Origin: Streptococcus oralis
GTDB lineage: Bacteria > Bacillota > Bacilli > Lactobacillales > Streptococcaceae
NCBI RefSeq assembly: GCF_016127915.1
Contig: NZ_CP066059.1
Span: 1,508,001 to 1,572,000 of the forward strand
Direction: 5' to 3'
DNA: 64,000 nucleotides
Under the pieces are notes generated by a model that saw only the letters and a program-made list of their open reading frames with translations, was not told the DNA's origin and did not search any database. Positions 33,930 through 46,391 of this stretch are shown here, piece by piece. The stretch's first letter is position 1. Every line of letters begins with the position of its first letter. Made by a program: the position numbers and the translations under genes.

Positions 33930-34373
33930 ATGAAAGACAGTCATTTGGTAGCCCATCATATTCGTTTGTTGAATGGGAGGATTTTTCAAAAGTTACTGAA
34001 TCAGGATCCTGAGGCCCTTTATCGGAGTGAACAAGGAAAGATTTTAGCGGTTTTATGGAATAGTGAGACAGGTTGCGCTACAGCCACAGATATTGCGCTT
34101 GCGACTGGTCTCGCTAACAATACGCTAACAACCATGATAAAGAATCTTGAGGAGCAAAACCTGGTCATCATTAGCCCATGTGGAATAGATAAGAGAAAAA
34201 AATATGTCAAGTTGACAGAGCGGGGTTGGTCTCAGAAAGAAGTTGGCCATCGTATCAGTCAAAAACTGGATGCTATTTTTTATAAAGGCTTCTCAGAGGA
34301 AGAAATTCGCCAGTTTGAAGCCTTTCAAGAAAGAATTTTGGCTAACCTGAAAGAGAAGGGAAATGAGGTTTAG
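33930..34373 (+). CDS. MarR-family transcriptional regulator
   Basis: 147-residue winged-helix regulator (TATDIALATGLANNTLTTMIKNLEEQNLVIISPCGIDKRKKYVKLTERG is the recognition helix plus wing). A GGAGGGA ribosome-binding site precedes the ATG. It is upstream of and likely co-transcribed with the osmoprotectant transporter genes (72-nt gap, no terminator seen). Its ligand is unknown. A short dyad TTGGT-N6-ACCAA (34400-34415) in the gap to the ATPase gene may be another operator. Confidence 0.9.
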   Translation: MKDSHLVAHHIRLLNGRIFQKLLNQDPEALYRSEQGKILAVLWNSETGCATATDIALATGLANNTLTTMIKNLEEQNLVIISPCGIDKRKKYVKLTERGWSQKEVGHRISQKLDAIFYKGFSEEEIRQFEAFQERILANLKEKGNEV

Positions 34374-34445
34374 AATGGAGTAAATTAGTTATTAAAAGTT
34401 TGGTAACTTGACCAACCGAGGAAAATTTTAAATTGAGGACAAAGA

Positions 34446-36687
<2,242 letters not shown>

Positions 36688-36733
36688 CTTGAAAACTTAA
36701 ACTCAACTTGGTTAAACACCTATACAGAAGAAT

Positions 36734-36760
36734 GCTCAGACAATGTTGTCTGAGCTTTTT
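36734..36760 (+). terminator. Terminator after the osmoprotectant operon
   Basis: 10-bp stem GCTCAGACAA / TTGTCTGAGC with TG loop and T run. Confidence 0.92.
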
Positions 36761-36845
36761 TAGTATCAGAATTAATGATTTTCATTTTTAAATGGAAAAT
36801 AAGAAGAAATTTTCAAGATTTTCTAAAATTTTACTGTAAATACAC

Positions 36846-37018
36846 TTGACTATTCAGATAATAGGTGTATAATGTGTTGTGAACTACTTAACAAATAAGG
36901 ATTTCCAGCTCATGTCGACTAAGGATGGAAATCTTGTGTATAGACAGTTCAGTAGATATATAATAGAGCGTTGCGTCCGAAAGTCTATCCAGACACGGCT
37001 CTTTAAAAACAAAAGGAG
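36846..37018 (+). promoter_or_regulatory. pnuC promoter and NAD+-II-like riboswitch leader
   Basis: TTGACT (36846-36851) / TATAAT (36868-36873). The ~145-nt leader has a hairpin GATTTCCA / TGGAAATC (36900-36907, 36926-36933). It is followed by a compact element at 36965-37002: AGAGC / GCTCT outer pairing, GCGTTGCGTCCGAAAG, a GTCT / AGAC hairpin and ACACGG. This ends only 10 nt before AAAGGAG (37012-37018). I recognise the pnuC-motif (NAD+-II) riboswitch reported upstream of streptococcal pnuC. Position next to the ribosome-binding site suggests translational control. Confidence 0.75.
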
Positions 37019-37023
37019 AAAAT

Positions 37024-37815
37024 ATGACGACTTATTTGCAAACAAAACTCAAGAATATCAAAATAACTCTTGGTGAAATGTCTGGTGGCTACCGCCGTAT
37101 GGTTGCTGCTATGGCTGATTTGGGATTTTCAGGAACCATGAAGGCTATCTGGAATGACCTCTTTACCAATCGTAGTTTTGCCCAGTGGCTTTACCTACTG
37201 GTTTTAGGAAGTTTTCCAATCTGGCTTGAGTTGATTTATGAACACCGCATTGTTGACTGGGTTGGGATGATTTGTAGCCTGACTGGTATTATCTGTGTTA
37301 TCTTTGTATCGGAAGGTCGAGCAAGTAATTACCTTTTTGGTTTGATTAACTCTGTCATTTACCTTATCTTGGCTCTGCAGAAAGGCTTCTATGGTGAGGT
37401 TTTAACAACTCTCTATTTTACAATTATGCAGCCAATTGGTCTCTTGGTTTGGATTTATCAAGCCCAGTTTAAGAAAGAACAACAAGAGTTTGTCGCGCGT
37501 AAACTGGACGGCAAGGGTTGGACAAAGTATCTTTCTATTAGTGTTCTTTGGTGGTTGGCCTTTGGGTTCATTTATCAGTCTATCGGAGCCAATCGTCCTT
37601 ATCGTGATTCTATCACCGATGCGACTAATGGGGTTGGGCAAATTCTCATGACAGCTGTTTACCGTGAACAATGGATATTCTGGGCAGCTACCAATGTCTT
37701 TTCAATCTATCTCTGGTGGGGAGAAAGCTTGCAAATTCAAGGAAAATACCTGATTTACTTGATCAATAGTCTCGTTGGTTGGTATCAGTGGAGCAAGGCA
37801 GCAAAGAGTGCTTAA
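37024..37815 (+). CDS. pnuC: Nicotinamide riboside transporter PnuC
   Basis: 263-residue membrane protein, about seven hydrophobic segments, of the PnuC family that imports nicotinamide riboside for NAD+ salvage. Conserved segments include SNYLFGLINSVIYLILALQKGFYGEVLTTLYFTIMQPIGLLVW and NVFSIYLWW. AAAGGAG precedes the ATG. It is a single-gene unit with the NAD+-II-like leader and a terminator, consistent with feedback by NAD+. Confidence 0.95.
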   Translation: MTTYLQTKLKNIKITLGEMSGGYRRMVAAMADLGFSGTMKAIWNDLFTNRSFAQWLYLLVLGSFPIWLELIYEHRIVDWVGMICSLTGIICVIFVSEGRASNYLFGLINSVIYLILALQKGFYGEVLTTLYFTIMQPIGLLVWIYQAQFKKEQQEFVARKLDGKGWTKYLSISVLWWLAFGFIYQSIGANRPYRDSITDATNGVGQILMTAVYREQWIFWAATNVFSIYLWWGESLQIQGKYLIYLINSLVGWYQWSKAAKSA

Positions 37816-37820
37816 AAAGT

Positions 37821-37846
37821 AAAAAAGGATCAGATGATCCTTTTTT
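37821..37846. terminator. Bidirectional terminator between pnuC and the small membrane gene
   Basis: AAAAAAGGATCA / TGATCCTTTTTT, symmetric, serving both convergent genes. Confidence 0.92.
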
Positions 37847-37849
37847 GTG

Positions 37850-38182
37850 TTAGAGCAAAATGAATAATACCGTAATGACAATAGCGCTCGTTATACGAAC
37901 GATGTGGTGCGAGATATGTTGTTTTTCTTTCTGTTGGCCGTTCCAGTAGGCACCATAGCAGACGATACTCGAACCCACAATCCATAGAAGAATGGTTGCA
38001 AGTGGGACGAAGTAAAAGATGGCTAGAGCCAGAGAAGTGAGGCAACTGCCGACCAAGATGCATGTGTTTCCCAGACTGTAGTTCTTTTGTTTCATAGCTG
38101 AAAAAGCAGCAGCAAGATGAAGCAGTGAGAAGGCGAGAGCTAATACAATTGTTAGTATTCCTAGAATCATCGAAGTTAACAT
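37850..38182 (-). CDS. Small four-helix membrane protein of unknown function
   Basis: 110 residues, mostly hydrophobic, with about four membrane segments (residues ~4-26, 38-55, 57-74, 93-110). No family recognised. AGAAAGGA lies before the ATG, and the gene follows the TetR-type gene sczA by 26 nt, so they are probably co-transcribed. A link with zinc homeostasis is possible only from position. Confidence 0.82.
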   Translation of the reverse strand: MLTSMILGILTIVLALAFSLLHLAAAFSAMKQKNYSLGNTCILVGSCLTSLALAIFYFVPLATILLWIVGSSIVCYGAYWNGQQKEKQHISHHIVRITSAIVITVLFILL

Positions 38183-38208
38183 AGTTGGTTCCTTTCTGAG
38201 TTACAGGC

Positions 38209-38763
38209 TTAGTTATCAAGTGGAGTTGTAGAGGTCATCTCCATTACATCAAGGTAAAATCTCACCACTTGGTCTTCGGTATAGGATTGTCCTTTTTTTA
38301 GCCACCAAGTTAGGGTCTCGATAAAGTTCGTCACAACAAAATGCTGGAGGTAGGAGGCCGGAATGTTTGGATAGGCCTCTTGTAAGTCGTCCGCCACCAT
38401 GGGATAAACGTGGTGTTCGAGTTCCTTGTGTAGTTGGCGGAGAAAGTAGTCATTTTTGGAAAAAAGGAGACTGGTGACATGGTCCTGGTTTTTCTGAAAA
38501 TGTAAAAAGATATGTGCGAGGTAGTCCTCGGTAGTAAAGTGTCCTTCCCTTTCAAAGAGATGATGAAAGAGGTAGCGACAAAGCTCATCTAAAAGGAGTT
38601 CCTTGCTTTCATAGTGACAGTAAAAAGTAGAACGTCCAACATCTGCTAGGTCAATGATATCCTGAACAGTAGTGGCATCATAGCCCTTGTCGTTCAAAAG
38701 TTGTAAAAAAGCTTGATAGATGGCTTTTTTAGTCTTGCTGACTCGACGGTCTCTTTTTGGCAT
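38209..38763 (-). CDS. sczA: TetR-family regulator, SczA-like
   Basis: 184-residue TetR-family protein (SKTKKAIYQAFLQLLNDKGYDATTVQDIIDLADVGRSTFYCHYESKELLLDEL). It is divergent from the cation-efflux gene czcD. In S. pneumoniae, SczA activates czcD in response to zinc. The ATG at 38763 gives the typical MPKRDRRVSKTKK start, but no clear ribosome-binding site precedes it; the open frame continues upstream to 38874, so the start is not certain. The His-rich stretch (FHHLFEREGHF, HHVYP) could bind metal. Confidence 0.85.
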   Translation of the reverse strand: MPKRDRRVSKTKKAIYQAFLQLLNDKGYDATTVQDIIDLADVGRSTFYCHYESKELLLDELCRYLFHHLFEREGHFTTEDYLAHIFLHFQKNQDHVTSLLFSKNDYFLRQLHKELEHHVYPMVADDLQEAYPNIPASYLQHFVVTNFIETLTWWLKKGQSYTEDQVVRFYLDVMEMTSTTPLDN

Positions 38764-38781
38764 ATAGACACTTGAGACAAA

Positions 38782-38799
38782 CTGTTCAGAACTGAACAG
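38782..38799. promoter_or_regulatory. Palindromic operator in the sczA-czcD gap
   Basis: Perfect 8-bp inverted repeat CTGTTCAG-AA-CTGAACAG, with TGTTCA half-sites of the type described for SczA. It lies 19 bp upstream of sczA and about 97 bp upstream of czcD. Confidence 0.78.
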
Positions 38800-38895
38800 G
38801 ACTGACAGTTTGCTTCTATCCTTTCTTTGGATTTTATTAGATAATACAAATGAAAGAAGTATGTATATACCCATTATACCAAAGGAGGGAGAGAA

Positions 38896-39786
38896 ATGAG
38901 TTCTAAAACATCTATCTGGTTAGCTTTTTTCTTAAATTTAAGTTATGCGATTGTTGAGTTTATCGCAGGAGGAATCTTTGGTTCGAGTGCAGTTCTTGCT
39001 GATTCTGTTCATGACTTGGGAGATGCTATAGCCATTGGCATCTCAGCCCTTTTAGAAACAACTTCAAACCGTGAAGAAGATAGACAGTACACCTTGGGTT
39101 ACAAACGTTTTAGTCTTTTAGGGGCCATGCTAACGGCTGTGATTCTTATGATAGGGTCTGTCCTAGTGATCTTGGAAAATATCACAAAGATCGCTCACCC
39201 GCAACCCGTCAATGAGAATGGCATCCTCTGGCTGGGAATCATTGCAGTAGTTATCAATGTACTAGCAAGTCTGGTAGTTCGTAAAGGAAAGACAAAGAAT
39301 GAGTCAATTCTTAGCTTGCATTTTTTGGAAGACACTCTTGGTTGGTTGGCTGTCATCCTAATGGCGATTATCCTCCGATTTACAGATTGGTATATCCTCG
39401 ATCCATTTTTATCTCTGGTTATTTCTGTCTTTATTCTGTCGAAAGCCATTCCTCGCTTTTGGAGCGCACTGAAGATTTTCCTAGATGCTGTGCCAGAAGG
39501 GGTCGAGACAAGTGATTTGGAGAAGGATTTAGAGGCTCTTCCCAATGTCAAAAGTATCAATCAACTTAGTATTTGGTCCATGGACGGTCTAGAGAATAAT
39601 GCTATTGTCCACATTTGTATTAAGGACTGGGAACAGATGATGGAAACCAAAGAAGTGGTGCGTCAATGTTTAGAAGAAAGAGGCGTGCAGAATATCACTA
39701 TTGAAGTAGATAGCAGTCAAAGTAACCATGCGCAACATAGGCGGAAGGTGAGAGAGGTAGAGCAGAAGCATGGTCATCATCATTAA
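38896..39786 (+). CDS. czcD: Zinc/cobalt efflux protein (cation diffusion facilitator)
   Basis: 296-residue CDF transporter, six membrane segments, exporting Zn2+ (and Co2+) in exchange for protons. The HxxxD metal-site motifs are visible in SAVLADSVHDLGD (segment 2) and LHFLEDTLGW (segment 5). A C-terminal cytoplasmic domain ends in the metal-binding tail HGHHH. An AAAGGAGGGAG ribosome-binding site precedes the ATG. Regulated by the divergent SczA. As I recall, pneumococcus has nmlR and an alcohol dehydrogenase between czcD and galR; they are absent here. Confidence 0.93.
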   Translation: MSSKTSIWLAFFLNLSYAIVEFIAGGIFGSSAVLADSVHDLGDAIAIGISALLETTSNREEDRQYTLGYKRFSLLGAMLTAVILMIGSVLVILENITKIAHPQPVNENGILWLGIIAVVINVLASLVVRKGKTKNESILSLHFLEDTLGWLAVILMAIILRFTDWYILDPFLSLVISVFILSKAIPRFWSALKIFLDAVPEGVETSDLEKDLEALPNVKSINQLSIWSMDGLENNAIVHICIKDWEQMMETKEVVRQCLEERGVQNITIEVDSSQSNHAQHRRKVREVEQKHGHHH

Positions 39787-39787
39787 C

Positions 39788-39815
39788 AAAACGACCTCTA
39801 GCGAGGTCGTTTCGT
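39788..39815. terminator. Terminator between czcD and galR
   Basis: AAACGACCTC / GAGGTCGTTT with TAGC loop, between convergent genes. Confidence 0.85.
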
Positions 39816-39819
39816 TATC

Positions 39820-40851
<1,032 letters not shown>

Positions 40852-40866
40852 TCATATTTTTCTGCT

Positions 40867-40949
40867 TTTTACTGATAGTTTAGTAAAAATTTAGTAAAAA
40901 GGATTGACCTTGGCAAATGCCTTGGATACAATAGAAGAAAACGATTACA
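40867..40949 (+). promoter_or_regulatory. gal promoter with GalR-type repeats and cre site
   Basis: TTGACC (40904-40909), 17-bp spacer, TACAAT (40927-40932). Upstream lie TTTTACT (40867-40873) and two direct copies of TTTAGTAAAA (40879-40888, 40890-40899), likely the GalR operator. Just downstream of the -10 is AGAAAACGATTACA (40936-40949), 13 of 14 positions of the cre consensus, placed to block elongation by CcpA. Confidence 0.82.
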
Positions 40950-40988
40950 CGTTAAGGTGACTTAACGGACAGTCAAAGGAGAATTCAT

Positions 40989-42167
40989 ATGACACAAGAT
41001 CTTACTACTGAAGCCCTTCGCAAAGACTTTCTTGCCGTTTTTGGTCAAGAAGCAGACCAAACTTTCTTTTCACCAGGTCGTATTAATCTGATTGGTGAAC
41101 ACACAGACTACAACGGTGGGCACGTTTTTCCAGCTGCTATTTCTTTGGGAACCTATGGAGTGGCTCGCAAGCGTGATGACCAAGTTTTGCGTTTCTACTC
41201 AGCCAACTTTGAGGACAAGGGTATCATCGAAGTGCCTCTTACTGACCTCAAATTTGAAAAAGAGCACAGCTGGACCAACTATCCAAAAGGGGTTCTTCAT
41301 TTCTTGCAAGAAGCTGGACACGTGATTGACAAAGGGTTTGATTTTTATGTTTATGGAAATATCCCAAATGGTGCAGGCTTGTCATCATCAGCATCCTTGG
41401 AACTTTTGACGGGGGTTGTGGCAGAGCATCTCTTTGGTTTAAAACTAGGCCGTTTGGATTTGGTTAAAATCGGAAAACAAACAGAAAACAACTTTATCGG
41501 AGTCAACTCTGGTATTATGGACCAGTTTGCTATCGGTATGGGAGCTGACCAACGGGCCATTTACCTAGATACCAACACCTTGGAGTATGACTTTGTGCCA
41601 CTTGATTTGAAGGACAATGTTGTTGTTATCATGAACACCAACAAACGCCGTGAACTGGCGGACTCTAAGTACAATGAACGCCGTGCTGAGTGTGAAAAAG
41701 CTGTGGAAGAATTGCAAGTTGCCTTGGATATTCAGACCCTGGGTGAATTGGATGAGTGGGCCTTTGACCAATACAGCTATCTAATTAAAGACGAAAATCG
41801 CTTAAAACGTGCTCGCCATGCTGTTCTTGAAAATCAACGTACCCTCAAAGCACAAGCAGCTCTTCAGGCAGGTGATTTGGAAACATTTGGTCGCTTGATG
41901 AATGCATCTCACGTTTCTCTTGAGCATGATTATGAAGTAACTGGCTTGGAATTGGATACCCTTGTTCACACAGCTTGGGCTCAGGAAGGTGTTCTTGGTG
42001 CTCGTATGACAGGGGCAGGATTTGGTGGCTGTGCCATTGCCTTGGTTCAAAAAGATGCTGTTGAGGCTTTTAAGGAGGCTGTAGGCAAGCGCTACGAGGA
42101 AGTAGTTGGATACGCTCCAAGCTTCTATATCGCTGAAGTTGCAGGTGGCACTCGCGTCCTTGACTAG
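40989..42167 (+). CDS. galK: Galactokinase
   Basis: 392-residue GHMP kinase that phosphorylates galactose, the first step of the Leloir pathway. Motifs in order: substrate loop [23 protein letters not shown] loop [15 protein letters not shown], and C-terminal [25 protein letters not shown] precedes the ATG. First gene of the operon; galT follows after 18 nt. Confidence 0.98.
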   Translation: MTQDLTTEALRKDFLAVFGQEADQTFFSPGRINLIGEHTDYNGGHVFPAAISLGTYGVARKRDDQVLRFYSANFEDKGIIEVPLTDLKFEKEHSWTNYPKGVLHFLQEAGHVIDKGFDFYVYGNIPNGAGLSSSASLELLTGVVAEHLFGLKLGRLDLVKIGKQTENNFIGVNSGIMDQFAIGMGADQRAIYLDTNTLEYDFVPLDLKDNVVVIMNTNKRRELADSKYNERRAECEKAVEELQVALDIQTLGELDEWAFDQYSYLIKDENRLKRARHAVLENQRTLKAQAALQAGDLETFGRLMNASHVSLEHDYEVTGLELDTLVHTAWAQEGVLGARMTGAGFGGCAIALVQKDAVEAFKEAVGKRYEEVVGYAPSFYIAEVAGGTRVLD

Positions 42168-42185
42168 TTAAAAGGAGGCTCTATC

Positions 42186-43667
42186 GTGACCTTAGTAGAT
42201 AAATTTGTAACACATGTTATTACTGAAAGTTCATTTGAGGAAATGGATCGAATCTACCTGACCAATCGTGTCTTGGCACGAGTGGGAGATGGTGTTTTGG
42301 AAGTTGAGACGAATCTGGATAAATTGATTGACCTCAAGGACCAGTTGGTTGAGGAAGCGGTTCGATTAGAGACGATTGAGGATAGTCAGACTGCGCGTGA
42401 AATCCTTGGTGCTGAACTGATGGACTTGGTAACCCCTTGTCCAAGTCAGGTTAATCGTGACTTTTGGACAACCTATGCTCACTCTCCTGAGCAGGCGATA
42501 GGGGATTTTTACCAGCTCAGCCAGAAAAACGACTACATCAAGCTCAAGGCCATTGCTAAAAATATTGCTTATCGTGTACCATCTGACTACGGAGAACTTG
42601 AGATTACCATCAACCTCTCTAAGCCTGAAAAGGATCCAAAGGAGATTGCGGCGGCCAAGTTGGTGCAAGCTAGCAATTATCCCCAGTGTCAGCTTTGTCT
42701 AGAGAACGAAGGCTACCATGGTCGGGTTAACCATCCAGCTCGTAGCAATCACCGCATTATTCGTTTTGAAATGGCGGGTCAGGAGTGGGGCTTCCAGTAT
42801 TCGCCCTATGCTTATTTTAATGAGCACTGTATTTTCTTAGACGGCCAGCACTGTCCGATGGCGATTAGTCGTCAGAGTTTTGAGCGTCTGCTGGCGATTG
42901 TAGAGCAATTTCCGGGATATTTTGCAGGTTCGAATGCCGACCTTCCAATCGTGGGAGGCTCTATTCTGACTCATGACCACTATCAGGGAGGCCGTCACGT
43001 GTTTCCTATGGAATTGGCTCCCTTGCAAAAGGCTTTCCGATTTGCTGGTTTTGAACAAGTCAAGGCTGGGATTGTCAAGTGGCCTATGTCAGTGCTACGT
43101 TTGACTTCGGATTCCAAAGAGGATTTGATTAACTTGGCTGACAAAATTTTGCAGGAATGGCGGCAATATTCAGACCCTGAAGTACAGATTTTGGCAGAGA
43201 CAGACGGGACACCACACCATACCATTACACCGATTGCTCGTAAACGCGATGGACAGTTTGAGTTGGACTTGGTCTTGCGAGACAATCAGACATCGCCAGA
43301 GCATCCTGATGGCATCTATCATCCCCACAAGGATGTCCAACATATCAAGAAGGAAAATATCGGCTTGATTGAGGTCATGGGCTTGGCTATCTTGCCACCT
43401 CGTTTGAAGGTAGAAGTGGAGCAAGTCGCTAGCTATCTTGTAGGAGATGGTGAAGCAGTTGCAGACTATCATCAGGAATGGGCAGACCAGCTCAAAGTCC
43501 AACATCCAGATCTAGCAGATAAAGAAAAAGCCCTTGAAATCGTCAAGGACTCTGTGGGTGCTATCTTTGCGCGCGTTCTAGAGGATGCGGGGGTTTACAA
43601 GCAGACGGAACAAGGACAGGCAGCCTTTATGCGCTTTGTAGAGCAGGTTGGAATTTTGCCAGACTAG
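42186..43667 (+). CDS. galT: UDP-glucose--hexose-1-phosphate uridylyltransferase, type 2
   Basis: 493-residue class II GalT, the Gram-positive form, exchanging UMP between UDP-glucose and galactose-1-phosphate. Conserved [37 protein letters not shown], and the nucleophile region [20 protein letters not shown]. Starts with GTG; AAAGGAG lies 9 nt upstream. No galE is present in the window. Confidence 0.97.
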   Translation: MTLVDKFVTHVITESSFEEMDRIYLTNRVLARVGDGVLEVETNLDKLIDLKDQLVEEAVRLETIEDSQTAREILGAELMDLVTPCPSQVNRDFWTTYAHSPEQAIGDFYQLSQKNDYIKLKAIAKNIAYRVPSDYGELEITINLSKPEKDPKEIAAAKLVQASNYPQCQLCLENEGYHGRVNHPARSNHRIIRFEMAGQEWGFQYSPYAYFNEHCIFLDGQHCPMAISRQSFERLLAIVEQFPGYFAGSNADLPIVGGSILTHDHYQGGRHVFPMELAPLQKAFRFAGFEQVKAGIVKWPMSVLRLTSDSKEDLINLADKILQEWRQYSDPEVQILAETDGTPHHTITPIARKRDGQFELDLVLRDNQTSPEHPDGIYHPHKDVQHIKKENIGLIEVMGLAILPPRLKVEVEQVASYLVGDGEAVADYHQEWADQLKVQHPDLADKEKALEIVKDSVGAIFARVLEDAGVYKQTEQGQAAFMRFVEQVGILPD

Positions 43668-43736
43668 GAGCTTTCTCCTTGCACAGTTCTATAAAAAGTA
43701 GTATCATAGTGTCGTTTGAACTATCAGGAGGAAACG

Positions 43737-44141
43737 ATGAAAGATTTTCATTTTGACGCTATATCTGCCTTTGAAAATTACGAAATAGAAAAAATGAGAG
43801 ATGGTCACGTTGTGGTGACGACAAAAGTAGTGGATTCGTCGCTCAACTATTATGGCAATGCCCATGGTGGCTATCTCTTTACCCTTTGTGACCAGATTAG
43901 TGGTTTAGTGGTTATCTCACTGGGGCTTGATGGAGTGACGCTTCAGTCCTCTATCAACTACCTCAAGGCAGGAAAACGCGACGATGTGTTGACCATTAAA
44001 GGAGAATGTGTCCATCAAGGTCGCACAACCTGTGTCGTGGATGTCGATATCACCAACCAAGAGGGCAGAAATGTCTGCAAGGCAACCTTCACCATGTTTG
44101 TCACAGGACAGCGGTCAGAAGAGAGACAGGTGAGGATATAG
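43737..44141 (+). CDS. Hotdog-fold acyl-CoA thioesterase (PaaI-like)
   Basis: 134-residue hotdog domain (YYGNAHGGYLFTLCDQISGLVVISLG with the helix-capping HGG and catalytic Asp, then QSSINYLKAGKRDDVLTIKGECVHQGRTTCVVDVDI), matching the PaaI/YbdB thioesterase family. The ATG at 43737 has GGAGG upstream; the earlier ATG at 43716 lacks one. A promoter TTGCAC (43679-43684) / TATCAT (43702-43707), 17-bp spacer, separates it from galT. Acyl substrate unknown. Confidence 0.9.
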   Translation: MKDFHFDAISAFENYEIEKMRDGHVVVTTKVVDSSLNYYGNAHGGYLFTLCDQISGLVVISLGLDGVTLQSSINYLKAGKRDDVLTIKGECVHQGRTTCVVDVDITNQEGRNVCKATFTMFVTGQRSEERQVRI

Positions 44142-44147
44142 AGAAAC

Positions 44148-44176
44148 AAAAAAGAGGTCTACACCTCTTTTTTTTA
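44148..44176. terminator. Bidirectional terminator, thioesterase / pbuX
   Basis: AAAAAAGAGGT / ACCTCTTTTTT with CTAC loop, between convergent genes. Confidence 0.92.
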
Positions 44177-45436
44177 TTTCTTTTTCCGATTTAATACTGC
44201 ATTGAGTACAATAGCCAGTAGGCTGGCTACGACGATTCCGTTTGAGAAGAACATTTGGAAGGCTGTCGGCATGCTGACAAAGAGATTACTATTGTTTAGA
44301 CCTACACCTGCAGCGATGGATACAGCTGCGATAAGGAAGTTATGTTCATTGTTAGTAAAGTCAACGCGGGCAAGGATTTGCATCCCTTGAAGGGAAACAA
44401 AACCAAACATTACCAGCATGGCACCTCCAAGAACAGGGCTTGGAATGATTTGGGCTAGGGCTCCAAACTTAGGTAGGAGTCCAAGGAGAACCAGGAAACC
44501 AGCTGCGTAGTAGATTGGCAGACGGGTCTTGATACCTGACAATTTAACCAAACCAACGTTTTGTGAAAATCCTGTGTAAGGGAAGGTGTTAAAGATTCCT
44601 CCGAGAAGTACGGCCAGACCTTCTGCACGATAACCGTTGCGCAGGCGCGTGCTGTCGATTGGGTCATTGGTAATATCAGACAAGGCCAAATAAACACCAG
44701 TTGACTCAACCATGGACACCGTTGCGATGATACACATCATGACAATAGAGGAGATTTCAAAGGTTGGCACCCCAAAGTATAGGGGAGTGGGAACATGGAC
44801 AAGCGGTGCTGCCGCAACAGGGGAGAAATCTACCAAGCCCATGGTAGCAGCAATGGCAGTTCCAACGACCAACCCAATCAAAATCGAAATCGACTTGATA
44901 AATCCTTTGGTAAAGATGTTGATCAAGAGGATAATCAGAACAGTGATAGCTGCAAGCAAGAGACTTTGACCAGTTGGCTCTGGAACATTATTTCCCATAT
45001 TTCCAATAGCGACAGGAATCAGGGTCAATCCAATCGTGGTAATGACAGAGCCTGTTACGATAGATGGGAAGAGATTGGCCACTTTTGAGAAAATGCCTGA
45101 AATCAGAACTACATAAATCCCAGAAACGATAAGGGCACCAAACATAGCACCGCTACCGTGGCTTTGTCCAATCATAATCAAAGGAGCGACGGATTGGAAG
45201 GCAACTCCGAGAACGACTGGTAGTCCAATCCCAAAGTATTTGTTGAGTTGGAGTTGAAGGAAGGTGGCCACCCCACACATGAAGATATCTGTGGAGATAA
45301 GATAGGTCAACTGTTCAGCTGAATAGCCAAGAGCTGTCGCAATCATGATGGGAACCAGGATGGATCCTGAGTACATGGCTAGTAAGTGCTGTAAGCCAAG
45401 AACGGCTGCTTGCGAGTGTTTTTCTTGTTTTTGCAT
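44174..45436 (-). CDS. pbuX: Xanthine permease
   Basis: 420-residue nucleobase:cation symporter 2 protein with about 14 membrane segments, importing xanthine. Family motifs: QHLLAMYSGSILVP near the N-terminus, SVAPLIMIGQ, and GFSQNVGLVKLSGIKTR. Its ATG shares one base with the xpt stop (TAATG), so translation is coupled. Regulated with xpt by the purine riboswitch. Confidence 0.95.
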   Translation of the reverse strand: MQKQEKHSQAAVLGLQHLLAMYSGSILVPIMIATALGYSAEQLTYLISTDIFMCGVATFLQLQLNKYFGIGLPVVLGVAFQSVAPLIMIGQSHGSGAMFGALIVSGIYVVLISGIFSKVANLFPSIVTGSVITTIGLTLIPVAIGNMGNNVPEPTGQSLLLAAITVLIILLINIFTKGFIKSISILIGLVVGTAIAATMGLVDFSPVAAAPLVHVPTPLYFGVPTFEISSIVMMCIIATVSMVESTGVYLALSDITNDPIDSTRLRNGYRAEGLAVLLGGIFNTFPYTGFSQNVGLVKLSGIKTRLPIYYAAGFLVLLGLLPKFGALAQIIPSPVLGGAMLVMFGFVSLQGMQILARVDFTNNEHNFLIAAVSIAAGVGLNNSNLFVSMPTAFQMFFSNGIVVASLLAIVLNAVLNRKKK

Positions 45437-46017
45437 TAGAGATCTGCCTCCTTAAATACGACCTGACCATTCTCAAAACGATCCAAACGAGCGAGTGATA
45501 GAACTGGATAGCCAGCTTTCTCGAGCAAATCACGACCATCCTGGAAGGATTTTTCGATAACAATACCGATGGCTTCGACTTTAGCTCCGGCTTGTTCTAT
45601 GATTTGGATCAAGCCTTTGGCAGCTTGGCCATTAGCAAGGAAATCATCGACAATCAAGACCTTGTCTTCGGGTGAGAGGAATTTTCCAGCGATGGAAACG
45701 GTGCTGGTCACCTGCTTGGTAAAGGAGTAGACTTGGGCGGTTAGGATGCCTTCGTTCATGGTGATGTTTTTAGCTTTCTTGGCGAAAATCATGGGCACAT
45801 TTAAGGCTTCAGCTGTAAAAACGGCTGGGGCAATGCCTGATGCTTCAATGGTCACGACCTTGGTAATGCCAGCAGAAGCGAATTTTTCCGCAAAAATCTT
45901 ACCAATCTCTCGCATTAAGCTAAAGTCAACTTGGTGGGTTAAAAAAGAATCCACCTTGAGGATGTTGTCCCCCAAGATATGCCCATCCTCAAGGATGCGC
46001 TCTTCTAATAATTTCAT
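45436..46017 (-). CDS. xpt: Xanthine phosphoribosyltransferase
   Basis: 193-residue purine PRTase converting xanthine and PRPP to XMP. The PRPP loop is [17 protein letters not shown], and the N-terminal half carries [16 protein letters not shown] and [20 protein letters not shown] lies 6 nt before the ATG. First gene of xpt-pbuX; its leader is unusually long (about 470 nt from the predicted start site) because a repeat lies between the riboswitch terminator and the gene. Confidence 0.96.
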   Translation of the reverse strand: MKLLEERILEDGHILGDNILKVDSFLTHQVDFSLMREIGKIFAEKFASAGITKVVTIEASGIAPAVFTAEALNVPMIFAKKAKNITMNEGILTAQVYSFTKQVTSTVSIAGKFLSPEDKVLIVDDFLANGQAAKGLIQIIEQAGAKVEAIGIVIEKSFQDGRDLLEKAGYPVLSLARLDRFENGQVVFKEADL

Positions 46018-46097
46018 AAGACCTCCTAAAGTCTAAAAGTCAGTTTACTTGTTGGTTAACTGTTTCTATAGTGAACCAGTTTGCTAGTACTATGTAT

Positions 46098-46134
46098 TTG
46101 ATAAAACTAGTACGAGCGAAGCGAGTTTTATCAA
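46098..46134. repeat. 11-bp inverted repeat next to the MITE-like element
   Basis: Perfect TTGATAAAACT / AGTTTTATCAA (46098-46108, 46124-46134) enclosing GAGCGAAGCGAG-like sequence, directly abutting the TATTTCCC-bounded element. The second copy (56720) has a related GAACGAAGTGAGC at the same side but no such arm. Confidence 0.7.
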
Positions 46135-46135
46135 A

Positions 46136-46270
46136 TATTTCCCGCCGTAGTGGTATCATAGACAATAATCTTGTTATTGTCTATGACGGGATTTTTGAGA
46201 CTTTTGGCTCAAAAATTAGGGATGAAATTCCGAAGGAAGTTGCTCCCGTCCGCACTAATTAAGGGAAATA
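46136..46270. repeat. MITE-like element, copy 1, in the xpt leader
   Basis: 135 bp bounded by inverted TATTTCCC / GGGAAATA. Contents: CCCGCCGTAGTGGTAT, a variable-sequence hairpin (ATAGACAATAA / TTATTGTCTAT), a conserved hairpin TTTTTGAG / CTCAAAAA, then AAGTTGCTCCCGTCCGCACTA. A second copy lies at 56720-56853. No coding capacity. Confidence 0.8.
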
Positions 46271-46318
46271 TTAAAAATATTTAGTTTACACTTAAAGGCG
46301 TACTTTAATAAAAATATT

Positions 46319-46352
46319 CAAAAAGGACCTACTTAATCCCCTAAGTAAGTCC
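46319..46352 (-). terminator. Riboswitch-controlled terminator upstream of xpt
   Basis: On the minus strand, GGACTTACTT / AAGTAGGTCC stem followed by five T residues, about 40 nt downstream of the purine aptamer. Confidence 0.88.
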
Positions 46353-46391
46353 CCAAAATAGGCATGGCCAACACCATCCCTTCAGCTGACA

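Noticed and set aside
36879..37076. 65-codon frame in the pnuC leader as a leader peptide
   Set aside because: It runs through the riboswitch and into pnuC in another frame, without a ribosome-binding site.
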